Positions 1 to 9,532 of a stretch of 13,330 bases of DNA are shown here, piece after piece. The stretch's first letter is position 1. Each line of letters begins with the position of its first letter. A program made the translations under genes and the position numbers. The DNA is taken from NCBI GenBank assembly GCA_937928015.1, contig CALFXA010000095.1, forward strand, positions 1 through 13,330, given 5' to 3'. The DNA comes from an uncultured Anaerolineales bacterium (GTDB lineage: Bacteria; Chloroflexota; Anaerolineae; Anaerolineales; Villigracilaceae). The notes beneath the pieces were generated by a model, which was not told the origin of the DNA, did not search any database, and saw only the letters and a program-made list of their open reading frames with translations.

Positions 1-20
1 GACGTGTGCTCTTCCGATCT
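1..20. other. Illumina TruSeq adapter remnant at the contig edge
   Basis: The first 20 bases, GACGTGTGCTCTTCCGATCT, are identical to the 3' end of the standard Illumina TruSeq read-2 adapter as I remember it. They sit exactly at the window edge, and the ftsK reading frame runs cleanly up to base 21. I read these bases as untrimmed adapter left at the end of an assembled contig, so genomic sequence begins at base 21. Any translation through bases 1-20 is meaningless. Confidence 0.95.
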
Positions 21-832
21 GTGCGTTCATCCGCGCGGATGGCCTGGTCAGCCAGCAGGATGGTCAGGGGCGGCAAGGTCTCGTCACGCGGGGGAATCTT
101 GACAGGCTTCTCGTCCTTCTTTTCGGGAGCACGCAGGGAGGTGCGGAATTCGGGCGGCAGAGGCGCGGGTTTCTTCTTCGCGGGTTGTTTGGGTGTGGAT
201 TCCTCCACCTTGGCCTCTTCCACGGCGGGAGCGGATTCCGCCACCGCCTCGACGAGGGCGGGAGTTTCGCCTGCGACCTTCCTCAACCAGCGCTCGACGT
301 AAGTCCATAGGCCGAAGCCGCTGGCTACCGCAAACAACCAAGCCACGAACAGAATCAGAGTCCCGCCAATGGGGGTGGCGACCTTCCACAACAGCCAGGT
401 CATACCCCAGCCGATCTGGCCACCGTCCAGGCCCAGGTCGGCCCGGTCGACGGAATTTCCCATCAGGGCCGAGAGCAGGCCCAGGGTCAAAAGAGTGGCA
501 AGTTCCAGCCAGAGGACGCGGCCAATCTTCCAGGAGCGCAGGCTCCGATTGAGCAGGGAAAATCCCAACAGACCGATGGCAATCGCGACCAGATACCCGC
601 CCCAGCCAAACCAACTCCCAATCCATTTGGCCCACAGCGAAATGAACCAACCCCGCGTGCCCCCCATCAGGGCAATCACAGAGATCAGGGCCAGGGCCAA
701 CAGGACCAACCCAATCAGGTCGCGGATGTAAACCCCAAAGCGTTGGTTGAATCGCGCCAGACCGTCGAGCCAGTCCGAGGTCGGCGGCTCGGCTTCTTCG
801 AAGCGGCGCGGAGGGCGGGAATGGGAAGTCAT
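21..832 (-). CDS. ftsK: DNA translocase FtsK/SpoIIIE, N-terminal part (truncated by contig end)
   Basis: FtsK/SpoIIIE proteins are septum-anchored ATPases that pump chromosome ends into daughter cells during division. Translating from the ATG at 832 gives 270 complete residues with no stop. Four hydrophobic segments lie at about residues 38-57, 73-95, 106-126 and 152-176, the arrangement of the FtsK four-helix membrane domain. A Pro/Lys/Glu-rich linker follows from about 185. It ends with an LPPLTILL stretch resembling the conserved short motif that precedes the motor in this family. The AAA+ motor and DNA-reading gamma domain lie beyond the contig edge and cannot be checked. The start is one base after the stop of the S1 gene, with no good Shine-Dalgarno, so translation is probably coupled. 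Another four-helix membrane protein is possible, but the linker and motif favour FtsK. Confidence 0.85.
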
Positions 833-833
833 C

Positions 834-1787
834 CTAGTAGCGCAGGCTCAGTCCCATGCGCTGACGGGCCGCATCGACGTGCAGGATGCGCACCTGAACA
901 GGCTGCCCCTCGCGCAGCACATCCTTGACGCCCTGCACTCCAGCCATCTCGATCTCGGAGGCATGGATCAGGCCCTCGACGCCCGCATCCAAACGGGCGA
1001 ACGCGCCATAAGACACGACGCTGGTGATGGTGGCGGGCATGACCGCGCCCACGGGGAAGGCGCTCTCGGCATCGGCCCACGGGTTGGGGTGCAGACGCTT
1101 GAGGCTAAGCGCCACGCGGCAACGCTCGGGGGCCAGGTCGAGCACCTGGACCTCGAGCTTCTGATTGAGTTGGACAATCTGGCTGGGATGGATGACGCGG
1201 CCCCACGAGAGTTCCGAAATATGAATGAGGCCCTCGACCCCGCCCAGGTCCACGAACACGCCGAAGTCGGTGATGTTGGTGACCGTGCCCGTGATGTGCT
1301 GACCGGGCACGATGGCGTTGAAGAGCACGGCCCGCTGTCCAGGTTCGGCCAGGGCGGCGCGTTCCGAGAAAACCACGCGTCCATCTTCGGGGACACACTC
1401 AATAACCTTTAGGTTCAAGGTGCGGCCCACGTAGGTTTCGAGTTGGGAGTCACGGTCGGTAATCTCGGTCTTGCCCGCCAGGTCGATCAGGTGCGAAAAC
1501 GGCACAAACCCATAGAGGCCTTCACCCTCCACGAGCAGACCGCCGCGATTGTGTCCCGTCACGCGCAGGGACACGATCTGGTCCTTCGAATACAGGTCCT
1601 TGACCTGCACCCAGTCGGCGGACGGTCTGGCAGCGGGTTCCTCGACCTTGGATTCCTGCTGCTTGGCCGACACGGCACGGACTGGCGGAGGCGGCGCATA
1701 GCGTTCCTCCTCGGCCAGGAGCGAGTCCCACCAACCTTCGTCGGGGGCAGAGATTTGCTGTTCTTGGATCTTACGTTGGCCCGCCAT
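834..1787 (-). CDS. S1 RNA-binding domain protein (three S1 domains)
   Basis: A 317-residue cytoplasmic protein made mainly of three S1 (OB-fold) RNA-binding domains, at about residues 68-142, 160-231 and 245-316. The second is the most canonical, with VTNITDFGVFVDLGGVEGL followed by IHISEL. The third carries VVSYGAFARLDAGVEGL. The first is more divergent. Residues 1-60 are Gln/Glu/Pro-rich and probably disordered. Ribosomal protein S1 of Gram-negatives usually has six such domains and many other phyla have three or four, so this is an rpsA-like or S1-accessory protein; which of the two cannot be told from sequence alone. The start is well supported by AAGGAGG at 1793-1799, five bases before the ATG. 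It follows the membrane sensor gene by 19 bases and precedes ftsK by one base. Likely role (inference): mRNA binding in translation or RNA turnover. Confidence 0.85.
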   Translation of the reverse strand: MAGQRKIQEQQISAPDEGWWDSLLAEEERYAPPPPVRAVSAKQQESKVEEPAARPSADWVQVKDLYSKDQIVSLRVTGHNRGGLLVEGEGLYGFVPFSHLIDLAGKTEITDRDSQLETYVGRTLNLKVIECVPEDGRVVFSERAALAEPGQRAVLFNAIVPGQHITGTVTNITDFGVFVDLGGVEGLIHISELSWGRVIHPSQIVQLNQKLEVQVLDLAPERCRVALSLKRLHPNPWADAESAFPVGAVMPATITSVVSYGAFARLDAGVEGLIHASEIEMAGVQGVKDVLREGQPVQVRILHVDAARQRMGLSLRY

Positions 1788-1806
1788 GTGAGCCTCCTTC
1801 TACCAC

Positions 1807-3729
1807 TTATTGTTCTTGCGTTTGGGTTTCCATCTCAAGGATGGCATGCGCCACGGCTTCCACCGCGACGCGTTGTTTCCGATACAGGTCCGCTTCGGAC
1901 ATGGCCAGACGCGAGGCCACCTCGCGGACTTTACGACCCTCGATGAATTTCATCTCCAGGATATTGTACAGGATCCACTCCGAGGTGAAACGGCGGTCGC
2001 CTTCAGGCTTGACCTGGTCCACGGCTTTGCGCAGCAACGCACGCAGAGCGTTGGCGGTGTTGCCATCATGATCGTCCACCATATCGCGCACCACCTGCAG
2101 GCGCATAAGCGGACTGCTGGTGAGTTTGGGACCGCCCCAGTAATGGGTCAGCGCGTCCTTGACCCAGTTGGTCAGGTCGGCCTCCTCGGGCAGGGGATCG
2201 ACCAGCAGATTGGTAGTGCTGTCGTATCGCCCCACCGCGCGCAGGCGTTGGATCATCTCGACCTGCGGCTGGATGTCCTCCAACGAGCGGAAGACGCGCT
2301 GCTGCAACTGGCGGTCTTCGAGCGCCAGGGCGGCACGGTCAGCCAGCAGCCAGAGGGAGTCGCGTTGTTCCGATTCCATGGGATGCCCGTCACCATGATA
2401 GGCCACCCCCAGGATGCCCAATAAAGGCGGCATTTCATCGCGGTCCATATCACCGCGTTTACGCTGATGCAAAGGCAGGATCCAGTAATTACCCCAGGCG
2501 AATTCCTGTCGCAACCGCAAACCATCTCCCACCTTTTCCAGAGCCGCGGGCAAAGCCGTCTGATCGAGCATATTGCGTTTACCCGCCATGACGATCAACG
2601 AAAGGCCGTCACCGTCCAGGGCAGCGATGAAAGCGGAGGGCGACTGCAAATGGTCACGAACAGCCGCCAGCACGGCTTCGAGAAATTGTTGAAGGTCGCC
2701 TTGGGTAAGCAGACGCTCTTCCACATTTTGGAGCAGTTCCAACTCGGCGCGGTCGCCACCGAAGAACAACCAACGCTCCCACAAGGGGGAAACCAGCGTG
2801 ATGAGATGCTCCAAAAGGAGGACGGTCACCACCACGGTCAACGGGACAAAGGCGTTATACGACGGCCCGCCGAAGGCTTCGCCGCCGCGGCGGACGATGG
2901 TCATCAGGCCGAGGGCGGCAGAGGCGGTCACAGGTCCGCGCATGATCCACTTGAACAGGCGACTTTTGACGACACGATCAGGCCACGAGACGCCGAAGAA
3001 GGCTACTGCGTAGGCCATCACGACCACCAATCCTGCCACGAGGATGTTGATGATGAGTGCCAGTCCCCAAAACAACAACGGGAAAGAAGCCGCGGGGGCG
3101 TAGCCATACATCAGGTAGGGATAAGAGCCCAGTGCGGGAGCGGTGGCGCCCGCCATCAGGTACAACATGCGGCGACGGCCCGAGCGGGTAAGCATACGCT
3201 GGTAGGCGCGCGCAAAGTTCACGCCCGCCCAGATCATCGCGCCGATGTAATACAGGGTGAAGAGTTCAGTCCAAGGGGTGCGGGCCAGATGCGGGGCGGG
3301 CTTTCCGTTTGGCACGAGATCGCCCAACAAAATTCCCATGGCCAGTAAAAGCAGGAAAACAGCCGAAACGCCGTACATCCCCCGCACAGCAAATCGGCGG
3401 CGTCCGCGCGAGGGACGTCCCGCCGTGACCAGCACCGCATCCGATAGATGCAGGTAGGCGGCAGGCAGGAAGACAATGCCAATCCATTGCAAACGCAGGA
3501 GCAGGTCGGTGCCCCAAAGGGGAACGGTATCGTTTTGCAGAGCCTCGGTGGTGAAGACCACCACCACGCACAACAAAATAATGGCAAACGAACGCGCCAC
3601 TCGATCACGCAGGTTGAATGACAGAGCGTATAGGAACAGGGAAAAGGCCGTGATGGCGATGCCCGCCGTCAGGATTTGATTAAGAGTCTGGATCCCCGCC
3701 AGAATGGTATCGTGCCAACCGTTAATCAT
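1807..3729 (-). CDS. Multi-pass membrane protein with GAF domain and C-terminal HTH-like region
   Basis: A 640-residue protein in three parts. Residues 1-312 hold about eight or nine hydrophobic helices, including roughly 20-38, 47-64, 80-100, 119-138, 155-172, 185-207, 215-246 and 292-312, resembling the multi-helix sensor region of some membrane histidine kinases. Residues 330-475 look like a GAF domain: a helix, a beta-rich core, and a closing helix of the type seen in LADRAALALEDRQL. Residues 515-635 are helical and end in VREVASRLAMSEADLYRKQR, which reads like a helix-turn-helix. I see no phospho-acceptor H box and no N, G1 or G2 ATP-binding motifs, so it is not a normal histidine kinase. 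Signalling, or transcription control from the membrane, is inference. The ATG at 3729 has only a weak GGACGG ahead of it. The gene lies 21 bases after the acetyltransferase gene and 19 before the S1 gene. Confidence 0.8.
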   Translation of the reverse strand: MINGWHDTILAGIQTLNQILTAGIAITAFSLFLYALSFNLRDRVARSFAIILLCVVVVFTTEALQNDTVPLWGTDLLLRLQWIGIVFLPAAYLHLSDAVLVTAGRPSRGRRRFAVRGMYGVSAVFLLLLAMGILLGDLVPNGKPAPHLARTPWTELFTLYYIGAMIWAGVNFARAYQRMLTRSGRRRMLYLMAGATAPALGSYPYLMYGYAPAASFPLLFWGLALIINILVAGLVVVMAYAVAFFGVSWPDRVVKSRLFKWIMRGPVTASAALGLMTIVRRGGEAFGGPSYNAFVPLTVVVTVLLLEHLITLVSPLWERWLFFGGDRAELELLQNVEERLLTQGDLQQFLEAVLAAVRDHLQSPSAFIAALDGDGLSLIVMAGKRNMLDQTALPAALEKVGDGLRLRQEFAWGNYWILPLHQRKRGDMDRDEMPPLLGILGVAYHGDGHPMESEQRDSLWLLADRAALALEDRQLQQRVFRSLEDIQPQVEMIQRLRAVGRYDSTTNLLVDPLPEEADLTNWVKDALTHYWGGPKLTSSPLMRLQVVRDMVDDHDGNTANALRALLRKAVDQVKPEGDRRFTSEWILYNILEMKFIEGRKVREVASRLAMSEADLYRKQRVAVEAVAHAILEMETQTQEQ

Positions 3730-3750
3730 GCACCGTCCAGTAAGGTTTGG

Positions 3751-4287
3751 TTACTTCAGGGCCCTCACGAAGAATAGAGCCACGTCCTGGGTCAGGTAAT
3801 AATGGTCATTATAACCGCAGAACTCGAAGCCATGCTTCTGCGCCATGCGGATGGCAGGCAGGTTCTTGGCTTGCATCTCAAGCATGAGACGCCGCATCCC
3901 CCGCTCTGACGCCCAGGTCTGGGCGGCCGCGAGGAGGGCGCTGCCCACCCCACGACGGCGCATGTTCGCGCCCACCACCAGGTCCGTGATCCAGGGCACC
4001 GCCACCCCGCGATTGACGAGGGTCGTATATCCCACAGGGTCGGGACCCATCATGGCGGTGAACATCATGGACTTGTGCGACCACTCGTCAGCCAGGGAGT
4101 ATGGATCGTGTGGATAGGCCAGGGGGATCGGACGCGGCAGGCGCACCTCGCGGAAATTGGCGAGAAGTTGCCCCGTATCGCGGCGCAATTCCAACTGCCA
4201 GACGTACTCACTACGGGCGGAATGGTCGAGCGCCATCAGGCGGGACAGGTCAGTGGGAGCGGAGGGACGGATCTCAATATCGGTCAT
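3751..4287 (-). CDS. GNAT family N-acetyltransferase
   Basis: A 178-residue protein of usual GNAT length. These enzymes move an acetyl group from acetyl-CoA to an amine. The acetyl-CoA pyrophosphate-binding motif A is clear at about residues 99-122: a hydrophobic strand ITDLVV, then RRRGVGSALL matching the Q/R-x-x-G-x-G/A signature. Motif B follows at about 144-165, with NLPAIRMAQKHGFEFCGYND, the helix and strand common in RimI-like members. Residues 1-80 would form the acceptor-binding half and do not identify a substrate; a protein N-terminus, an antibiotic or a small amine are all possible. The start codon is one base after the upstream gene's TGA (TGACATG) with no visible Shine-Dalgarno, so translational coupling is likely. 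It belongs to the punA-ftsK run. Confidence 0.88.
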   Translation of the reverse strand: MTDIEIRPSAPTDLSRLMALDHSARSEYVWQLELRRDTGQLLANFREVRLPRPIPLAYPHDPYSLADEWSHKSMMFTAMMGPDPVGYTTLVNRGVAVPWITDLVVGANMRRRGVGSALLAAAQTWASERGMRRLMLEMQAKNLPAIRMAQKHGFEFCGYNDHYYLTQDVALFFVRALK

Positions 4288-4288
4288 G

Positions 4289-4966
4289 TCAGGGTGCCAG
4301 GATTCGGATGGGGATGACGCAGGGAGTTTGCGCTACTCCCTGGTTGTCGGTGACGACCACGCGCAACTGGTAATCGCCCGGGGTTAAGGCGGTGGTATCC
4401 CATTGGCCAAGGGCATCGTTGACCTTGACCTCGGTCCCCGCCAGGATGGTGGCCCAGGTATCACTTCCGCGCAGAGCCACCTCGTATTTGTAAAAACCAA
4501 AATTCTGAATATTGACCGTGCCCTTGATCTCGACCTTGCCCTTGATCTCGTCGCCCGGTTTGGGGGAGGTAATCATGATCTGGTCGGGGACACAGCCTTG
4601 CATGTTGGCCGAGACGGCAGGCTGGGGCGCAGCCGCACCTTGCGTCATCATCTCAGGCGAGAGCGTGCCTTGCGGCTGGGCCAGCACGTCCATGGTGGGC
4701 GTGGACGAGAAGAATGTGGCGGGCAGCCCCGGGATGACAAAAAAGGCCATCGTAAATTCCACACAGAACAGCACCACCACCAGCACGCTAATGGTCACCG
4801 CCTGGCTGAGGCGGCGCATGGCAAACTCGCGCTCCAGCTTGTACACGGACATCTGCCATTCGCGCCACGACACCCACAACCATCGGAAGGAAAGCAGTCC
4901 ACCGATGGCCAGCACGATATAAATCGCCGTCTCGTAATCGGCGAGGGCGCGAACCAGATTCACCAT
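4289..4966 (-). CDS. Membrane-anchored protein with extracellular Ig-fold-like domain
   Basis: I do not recognise a named family for this 225-residue protein. Two hydrophobic segments lie at about residues 13-34 and 55-80, joined by a basic, cytoplasm-like loop. A low-complexity Pro/Ala/Gln/Thr stretch (about 85-120) leads to a beta-rich C-terminal domain at about 126-224. That domain has ITSPKPGDEIKGKVEIKG near its start and GDYQLRVVVTDNQG near its end, the rhythm of Ig-like or fibronectin-like domains on cell-surface proteins. Cys125 and Cys216 bracket the domain and could form a disulfide outside the membrane. The ATG at 4966 is 14 bases after the punA stop and lacks a Shine-Dalgarno, suggesting coupling. 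Likely role (inference): an envelope or surface-anchoring protein. Confidence 0.7.
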   Translation of the reverse strand: MVNLVRALADYETAIYIVLAIGGLLSFRWLWVSWREWQMSVYKLEREFAMRRLSQAVTISVLVVVLFCVEFTMAFFVIPGLPATFFSSTPTMDVLAQPQGTLSPEMMTQGAAAPQPAVSANMQGCVPDQIMITSPKPGDEIKGKVEIKGTVNIQNFGFYKYEVALRGSDTWATILAGTEVKVNDALGQWDTTALTPGDYQLRVVVTDNQGVAQTPCVIPIRILAP

Positions 4967-4980
4967 GACGGGAGGACCGC

Positions 4981-5817
4981 CTACATTCCGCGCAACACAC
5001 TGCGGACGAGGGTCTCGATCTTGGGCGTGATGACGCGCCCCGCTTCGATCACCTCTTCGTGCGTGGTGACGGTGGAGCCGTCGAGATTGGCCTTGTTGCT
5101 GATGCCAGAGAAGCCGAGGACGCGCATCCCGCCGTGACGGGCTACGATCACCTCGGGCACGGTGGACATGCCAACCGAGTCCGCACCTGCCAGGCGCAGG
5201 AAACGCAGGTCGGCGGGGGATTCGAAGGAGGGTCCGCTTAGACCGGCGTACACGCCTTCGCGCAGGGTCAGGCTCGTTTCGCGCGCCACGCGGCGGGCAA
5301 GATCCTGATACTGACGATCATAAGCCTGGCTCATGTCGGGGAAGCGCGTGCCCAACTCGTCGAGGTTGGGGCCAAAGAGCGGATTGGCACCCGTCATTCC
5401 CATCAGATTGAGGTTGTCGGTAATGAGCATCACGTCGCCAGGCTGGAACTCGGGGTTGACGCCGCCCGCTGCGTTGGTGACGATCAGGCTGCCGATACCC
5501 AATCGCTGCATCACGCGGATCGGCAGTGTGACCTGGTTCATGCTGTAGCCTTCATAATAATGGATGCGCCCCTGCATGACGAAGACGGTCTGACCTTCCA
5601 GTTCGCCGATGACCAGCCGACCTGCGTGGCCGTGCACGGTCGAGACGGGGAAATGGGGCAGGTCGCCAAAGGGGATGACATCCGCCTTTTGAACGGAATC
5701 AGCCAGACCGTTCAGGCCCGACCCGAGGATCAGAGCCACCGTCGGCTTGTAAGAGGTGCGGGCACGGATCGCTTCCGCCACCTCGTCGAATTGTGCAAGT
5801 GTAAAGAAGTTTTGCAT
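4981..5817 (-). CDS. punA: Purine nucleoside phosphorylase (trimeric, PNP-I type)
   Basis: Splits purine nucleosides with phosphate into free base and ribose-1-phosphate in the cytoplasm. The 278-residue length fits the trimeric (human-like) family. Family motifs occur in order: LGSGLNGL with the phosphate-binding serine (about 31-38), VHGHAGRL (61-68), GRIHYYEG (83-90), TNAAGG (114-119), GPSFESPADLR (195-205) with the base-contacting Glu199, VGMSTVPEVIVARH (215-228), and SNKA with Asn241. Asn241 and His253 (in THEEVI) match the residues that read 6-oxopurines and the ribose 5'-hydroxyl in human PNP. Methylthioadenosine phosphorylases replace both, so inosine and guanosine are the expected substrates. 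The start is supported by AGGA at 5823-5826, five bases before the ATG, and by a promoter about 57 bases upstream. It is the first gene of the punA-ftsK run. Confidence 0.93.
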   Translation of the reverse strand: MQNFFTLAQFDEVAEAIRARTSYKPTVALILGSGLNGLADSVQKADVIPFGDLPHFPVSTVHGHAGRLVIGELEGQTVFVMQGRIHYYEGYSMNQVTLPIRVMQRLGIGSLIVTNAAGGVNPEFQPGDVMLITDNLNLMGMTGANPLFGPNLDELGTRFPDMSQAYDRQYQDLARRVARETSLTLREGVYAGLSGPSFESPADLRFLRLAGADSVGMSTVPEVIVARHGGMRVLGFSGISNKANLDGSTVTTHEEVIEAGRVITPKIETLVRSVLRGM

Positions 5818-5873
5818 GGGGTTCCTGACAATTTATAGTTGAAAGTTGACGATTCCGCCAAATTGGCAGAGGG

Positions 5874-5882
5874 ATTATATCA
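5874..5882 (-). promoter_or_regulatory. Extended -10 promoter for punA
   Basis: On the minus strand this reads TGATATAAT: a perfect TATAAT with the TGn extension. No good -35 element lies 16-18 bases upstream (AAATCC region), as is common when an extended -10 is present. The start of transcription would fall near 5867, giving a leader of about 50 bases before the punA ATG. It lies just after the ahcY terminator, the expected place for a new transcription unit. Confidence 0.65.
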
Positions 5883-5918
5883 GAAATCACAATCGGGGAT
5901 TTTTGACGCGGAGGCGCC

Positions 5919-5947
5919 AAAAAAGGCCGCGCAATTGCGCGGCCTTT
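5919..5947 (-). terminator. Intrinsic terminator of ahcY
   Basis: A perfect 26-base palindrome at 5922-5947 reads AAAGGCCGCGC, loop AATT, GCGCGGCCTTT. On the minus strand the GC-rich stem runs straight into six T's (complement of 5919-5924), the classic Rho-independent layout. It begins 24 bases past the ahcY stop codon. The plus strand has only three T's after the stem, so it is mainly a minus-strand terminator. Confidence 0.9.
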
Positions 5948-5971
5948 GGCTTCCGTCTTACAAAAACAGGC

Positions 5972-8258
<2,287 letters not shown>

Positions 8259-8263
8259 CTGTA

Positions 8264-8268
8264 CCTCC
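8264..8268 (-). promoter_or_regulatory. Ribosome binding site fixing the TTG start of adoK
   Basis: The minus strand reads GGAGG here, five bases before TTG at 8258-8256. No other in-frame start near it is served by a Shine-Dalgarno, so this site decides the start. Confidence 0.8.
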
Positions 8269-8278
8269 GAGTTTACGC

Positions 8279-8305
8279 AAAAAAGACGCACTCTCGCGAG
8301 TGCGT
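8279..8305 (-). terminator. Terminator-like hairpin in the adoK leader (mtnA terminator or attenuator)
   Basis: Stem ACGCACTC (8286-8293) pairs with GAGTGCGT (8298-8305) around a four-base loop, and on the minus strand it is followed by TC and six T's (8279-8284). This is a good intrinsic terminator. It could end the mtnA transcript, whose stop codon is 65 bases upstream. Because a promoter candidate at 8322-8350 lies before it, it would also act on the adoK-ahcY transcript as an attenuator. Confidence 0.8.
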
Positions 8306-8321
8306 TGTTATGAACGGGCTG

Positions 8322-8350
8322 AGTTTAACACGGGATGTGTGGATTGTCAA
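8322..8350 (-). promoter_or_regulatory. Promoter for adoK-ahcY
   Basis: On the minus strand a perfect -35 TTGACA (8350-8345) is followed by a 17-base spacer and the -10 TAAACT (8327-8322), preceded by TG one base upstream (TGTTAAACT). Transcription would start near 8315, giving a leader of about 57 bases that contains the terminator-like hairpin. It lies in the 65 bases between the mtnA stop and that hairpin. Confidence 0.6.
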
Positions 8351-8369
8351 AAGAATCAAGAGATTTACT

Positions 8370-9419
8370 TCAAATAGCAGAACCTCCGAGGTCTATTTTC
8401 TTAAGGTTGATCTCGAAGGGCGGAATCACCACCCCGTTCTCGGTGACGATACCCGTGAGCAATCGATTGGGCGTGACGTCGAAAGCGGGATTTCGCGCCC
8501 TGGCATTTTTCGGTGCAACAGGCTCCCCGTGAAATTGCAGACCCAACACCTCGGCCGGGTCCCGTTCCTCGATGGGGATCAAACCACCGTGTGCAAGCGA
8601 CAAGTCGATGGTGGAAGTCGGCACCACCGCATAGACGGGCACGCCGTTGTCATGTGCCGCCAGGGCCAGCATGTAGGTGCCGATCTTGTTGGCCACGTCC
8701 CCATTGGCGGCCACGCGGTCTGCGCCGAAGAGGACCTTCTGTACCTGACCCGTCTTGAGGAAGTGTCCCGCCATGTTGTCGCTGATGACCTCATACGGCA
8801 CGCCATACTGCTCCAGCTCCCAGGCTGTGAGGCGCGCGCCCTGCAAGCGCGGACGGGTCTCATCGACCAGCACATGGATGCGCTTGCCCTGTTCGTGCGC
8901 CATGCGGATCACACCCAGCGCCGTACCCCAGTCGACGGTGGCCAGCGCGCCCGTGTTGCAATGATGAATGACAGTATCGCCGTCGACGAGCAGGGCCGCG
9001 CCGTGTTCGGCCATGCGACGGTTGATCTCCACATCTTCGTCGGCGATGCGCTGCGCTTCATTCAAAACGGCTTGACGCAAGTCATCCACACTGCCTTCCG
9101 TCTTCTCCGCCAGGGACATGACACGGTCCACGGCCCAGGCCAGGTTGACCGCTGTCGGGCGGGCGGACTTCAACAGCGCCGCCGCAACCCGCAGGTCGGC
9201 GAGCAGGTTCAGGGTCGAGGCGGCCTGGGATTCGAATCCAGCCAGGGCCAGGCCAAAGGCGGCGGCCGCTCCAATGGCGGGCGCGCCGCGCACGGTCATA
9301 TCGCGGATGGCCTGCGCCACGACATGCGCATCATGCAGGGACACGATCTCGAATCGATTCGGCAAAATGCGCTGATCGATCATCTTGAGTTGGCCGTCTT
9401 CCCAATAAAGCGTTCGCAT
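8370..9419 (-). CDS. mtnA: S-methyl-5-thioribose-1-phosphate isomerase
   Basis: Converts methylthioribose-1-phosphate to methylthioribulose-1-phosphate, the aldose-ketose step of methionine salvage; some homologues also take 5-deoxyribose-1-phosphate. The 349-residue length is normal. Family signatures are present: DMTVRGAPAIG (40-50), HHCNTGALATVDWG (152-165) with the catalytic Cys154, ETRPRLQGARLTAWEL (187-202), and GADRVAANGDVANKIGTY (232-249) with the catalytic Asp234. These distinguish it from the related eIF2B-type and ribose-1,5-bisphosphate isomerases. GAGG at 9424-9427 supports the ATG. It is divergent from the ABC transporter gene. Its substrate would need a methylthioadenosine phosphorylase, or MtnN plus MtnK, not seen here; punA carries the residues of a 6-oxopurine enzyme. 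Confidence 0.95.
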   Translation of the reverse strand: MRTLYWEDGQLKMIDQRILPNRFEIVSLHDAHVVAQAIRDMTVRGAPAIGAAAAFGLALAGFESQAASTLNLLADLRVAAALLKSARPTAVNLAWAVDRVMSLAEKTEGSVDDLRQAVLNEAQRIADEDVEINRRMAEHGAALLVDGDTVIHHCNTGALATVDWGTALGVIRMAHEQGKRIHVLVDETRPRLQGARLTAWELEQYGVPYEVISDNMAGHFLKTGQVQKVLFGADRVAANGDVANKIGTYMLALAAHDNGVPVYAVVPTSTIDLSLAHGGLIPIEERDPAEVLGLQFHGEPVAPKNARARNPAFDVTPNRLLTGIVTENGVVIPPFEINLKKIDLGGSAI

Positions 9420-9439
9420 GAGTCCTCACTTTCAGGATG

Positions 9440-9445
9440 ATTGTA
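9440..9445 (-). promoter_or_regulatory. Possible -10 element for mtnA
   Basis: The minus strand reads TACAAT here, a five-of-six match to TATAAT. The best -35 with a 16-18 base spacer is poor (TTAAGG or GTTAAG). The leader would be only about 13 bases. Offered as the likeliest mtnA promoter position, but weak. Confidence 0.35.
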
Positions 9446-9463
9446 ATTGATTTCCAAAAAACC

Positions 9464-9492
9464 TTAACATCAAGGGGTTTATGTGCAATAAT
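9464..9492 (+). promoter_or_regulatory. Near-consensus promoter for the ABC transporter operon
   Basis: TTAACA at 9464-9469 (five of six to TTGACA), an exact 17-base spacer, then AATAAT at 9487-9492 (five of six to TATAAT) preceded by TGC, an extended -10. Transcription would start near 9499, about 34 bases before the ATG of the binding protein. This supports the downstream ATG at 9533, since an in-frame start at 9437 would lie upstream of the transcription start. Confidence 0.75.
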
Positions 9493-9532
9493 ACGCCCCG
9501 TTCGCTATTCCAGGAAAGCAACAGGAGGACGA

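Noticed and set aside
84..731. Several long open frames on both strands over bases 84-731 (up to 188 codons).
   Set aside because: They overlap the ftsK frame, which alone gives a coherent four-helix membrane protein and linker. Their translations are Arg/Pro/Gly-rich, as expected of shadow frames in GC-rich DNA.
1807..3729. The 640-residue membrane protein as a sensor histidine kinase.
   Set aside because: No H box and no N, G1 or G2 motifs could be found after the GAF domain.
8259..8291. An 11-codon longer adoK starting at GTG 8291.
   Set aside because: That GTG is inside a terminator stem and is followed by a T tract. The GGAGG at 8264-8268 clearly serves the TTG at 8258, and the shorter N-terminus matches the kinase family.
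8310..9440. A 376-codon plus-strand open frame opposite mtnA.
   Set aside because: mtnA on the minus strand carries all family motifs and active-site residues. The opposite frame shows only composition-driven repeats of His, Gln and Arg.
9437..9532. A 32-codon longer binding protein starting at 9437.
   Set aside because: The extension would put a long non-hydrophobic stretch before the lipoprotein signal peptide and begins upstream of the promoter's transcription start. AGGAGG at 9523-9528 fixes the later ATG.
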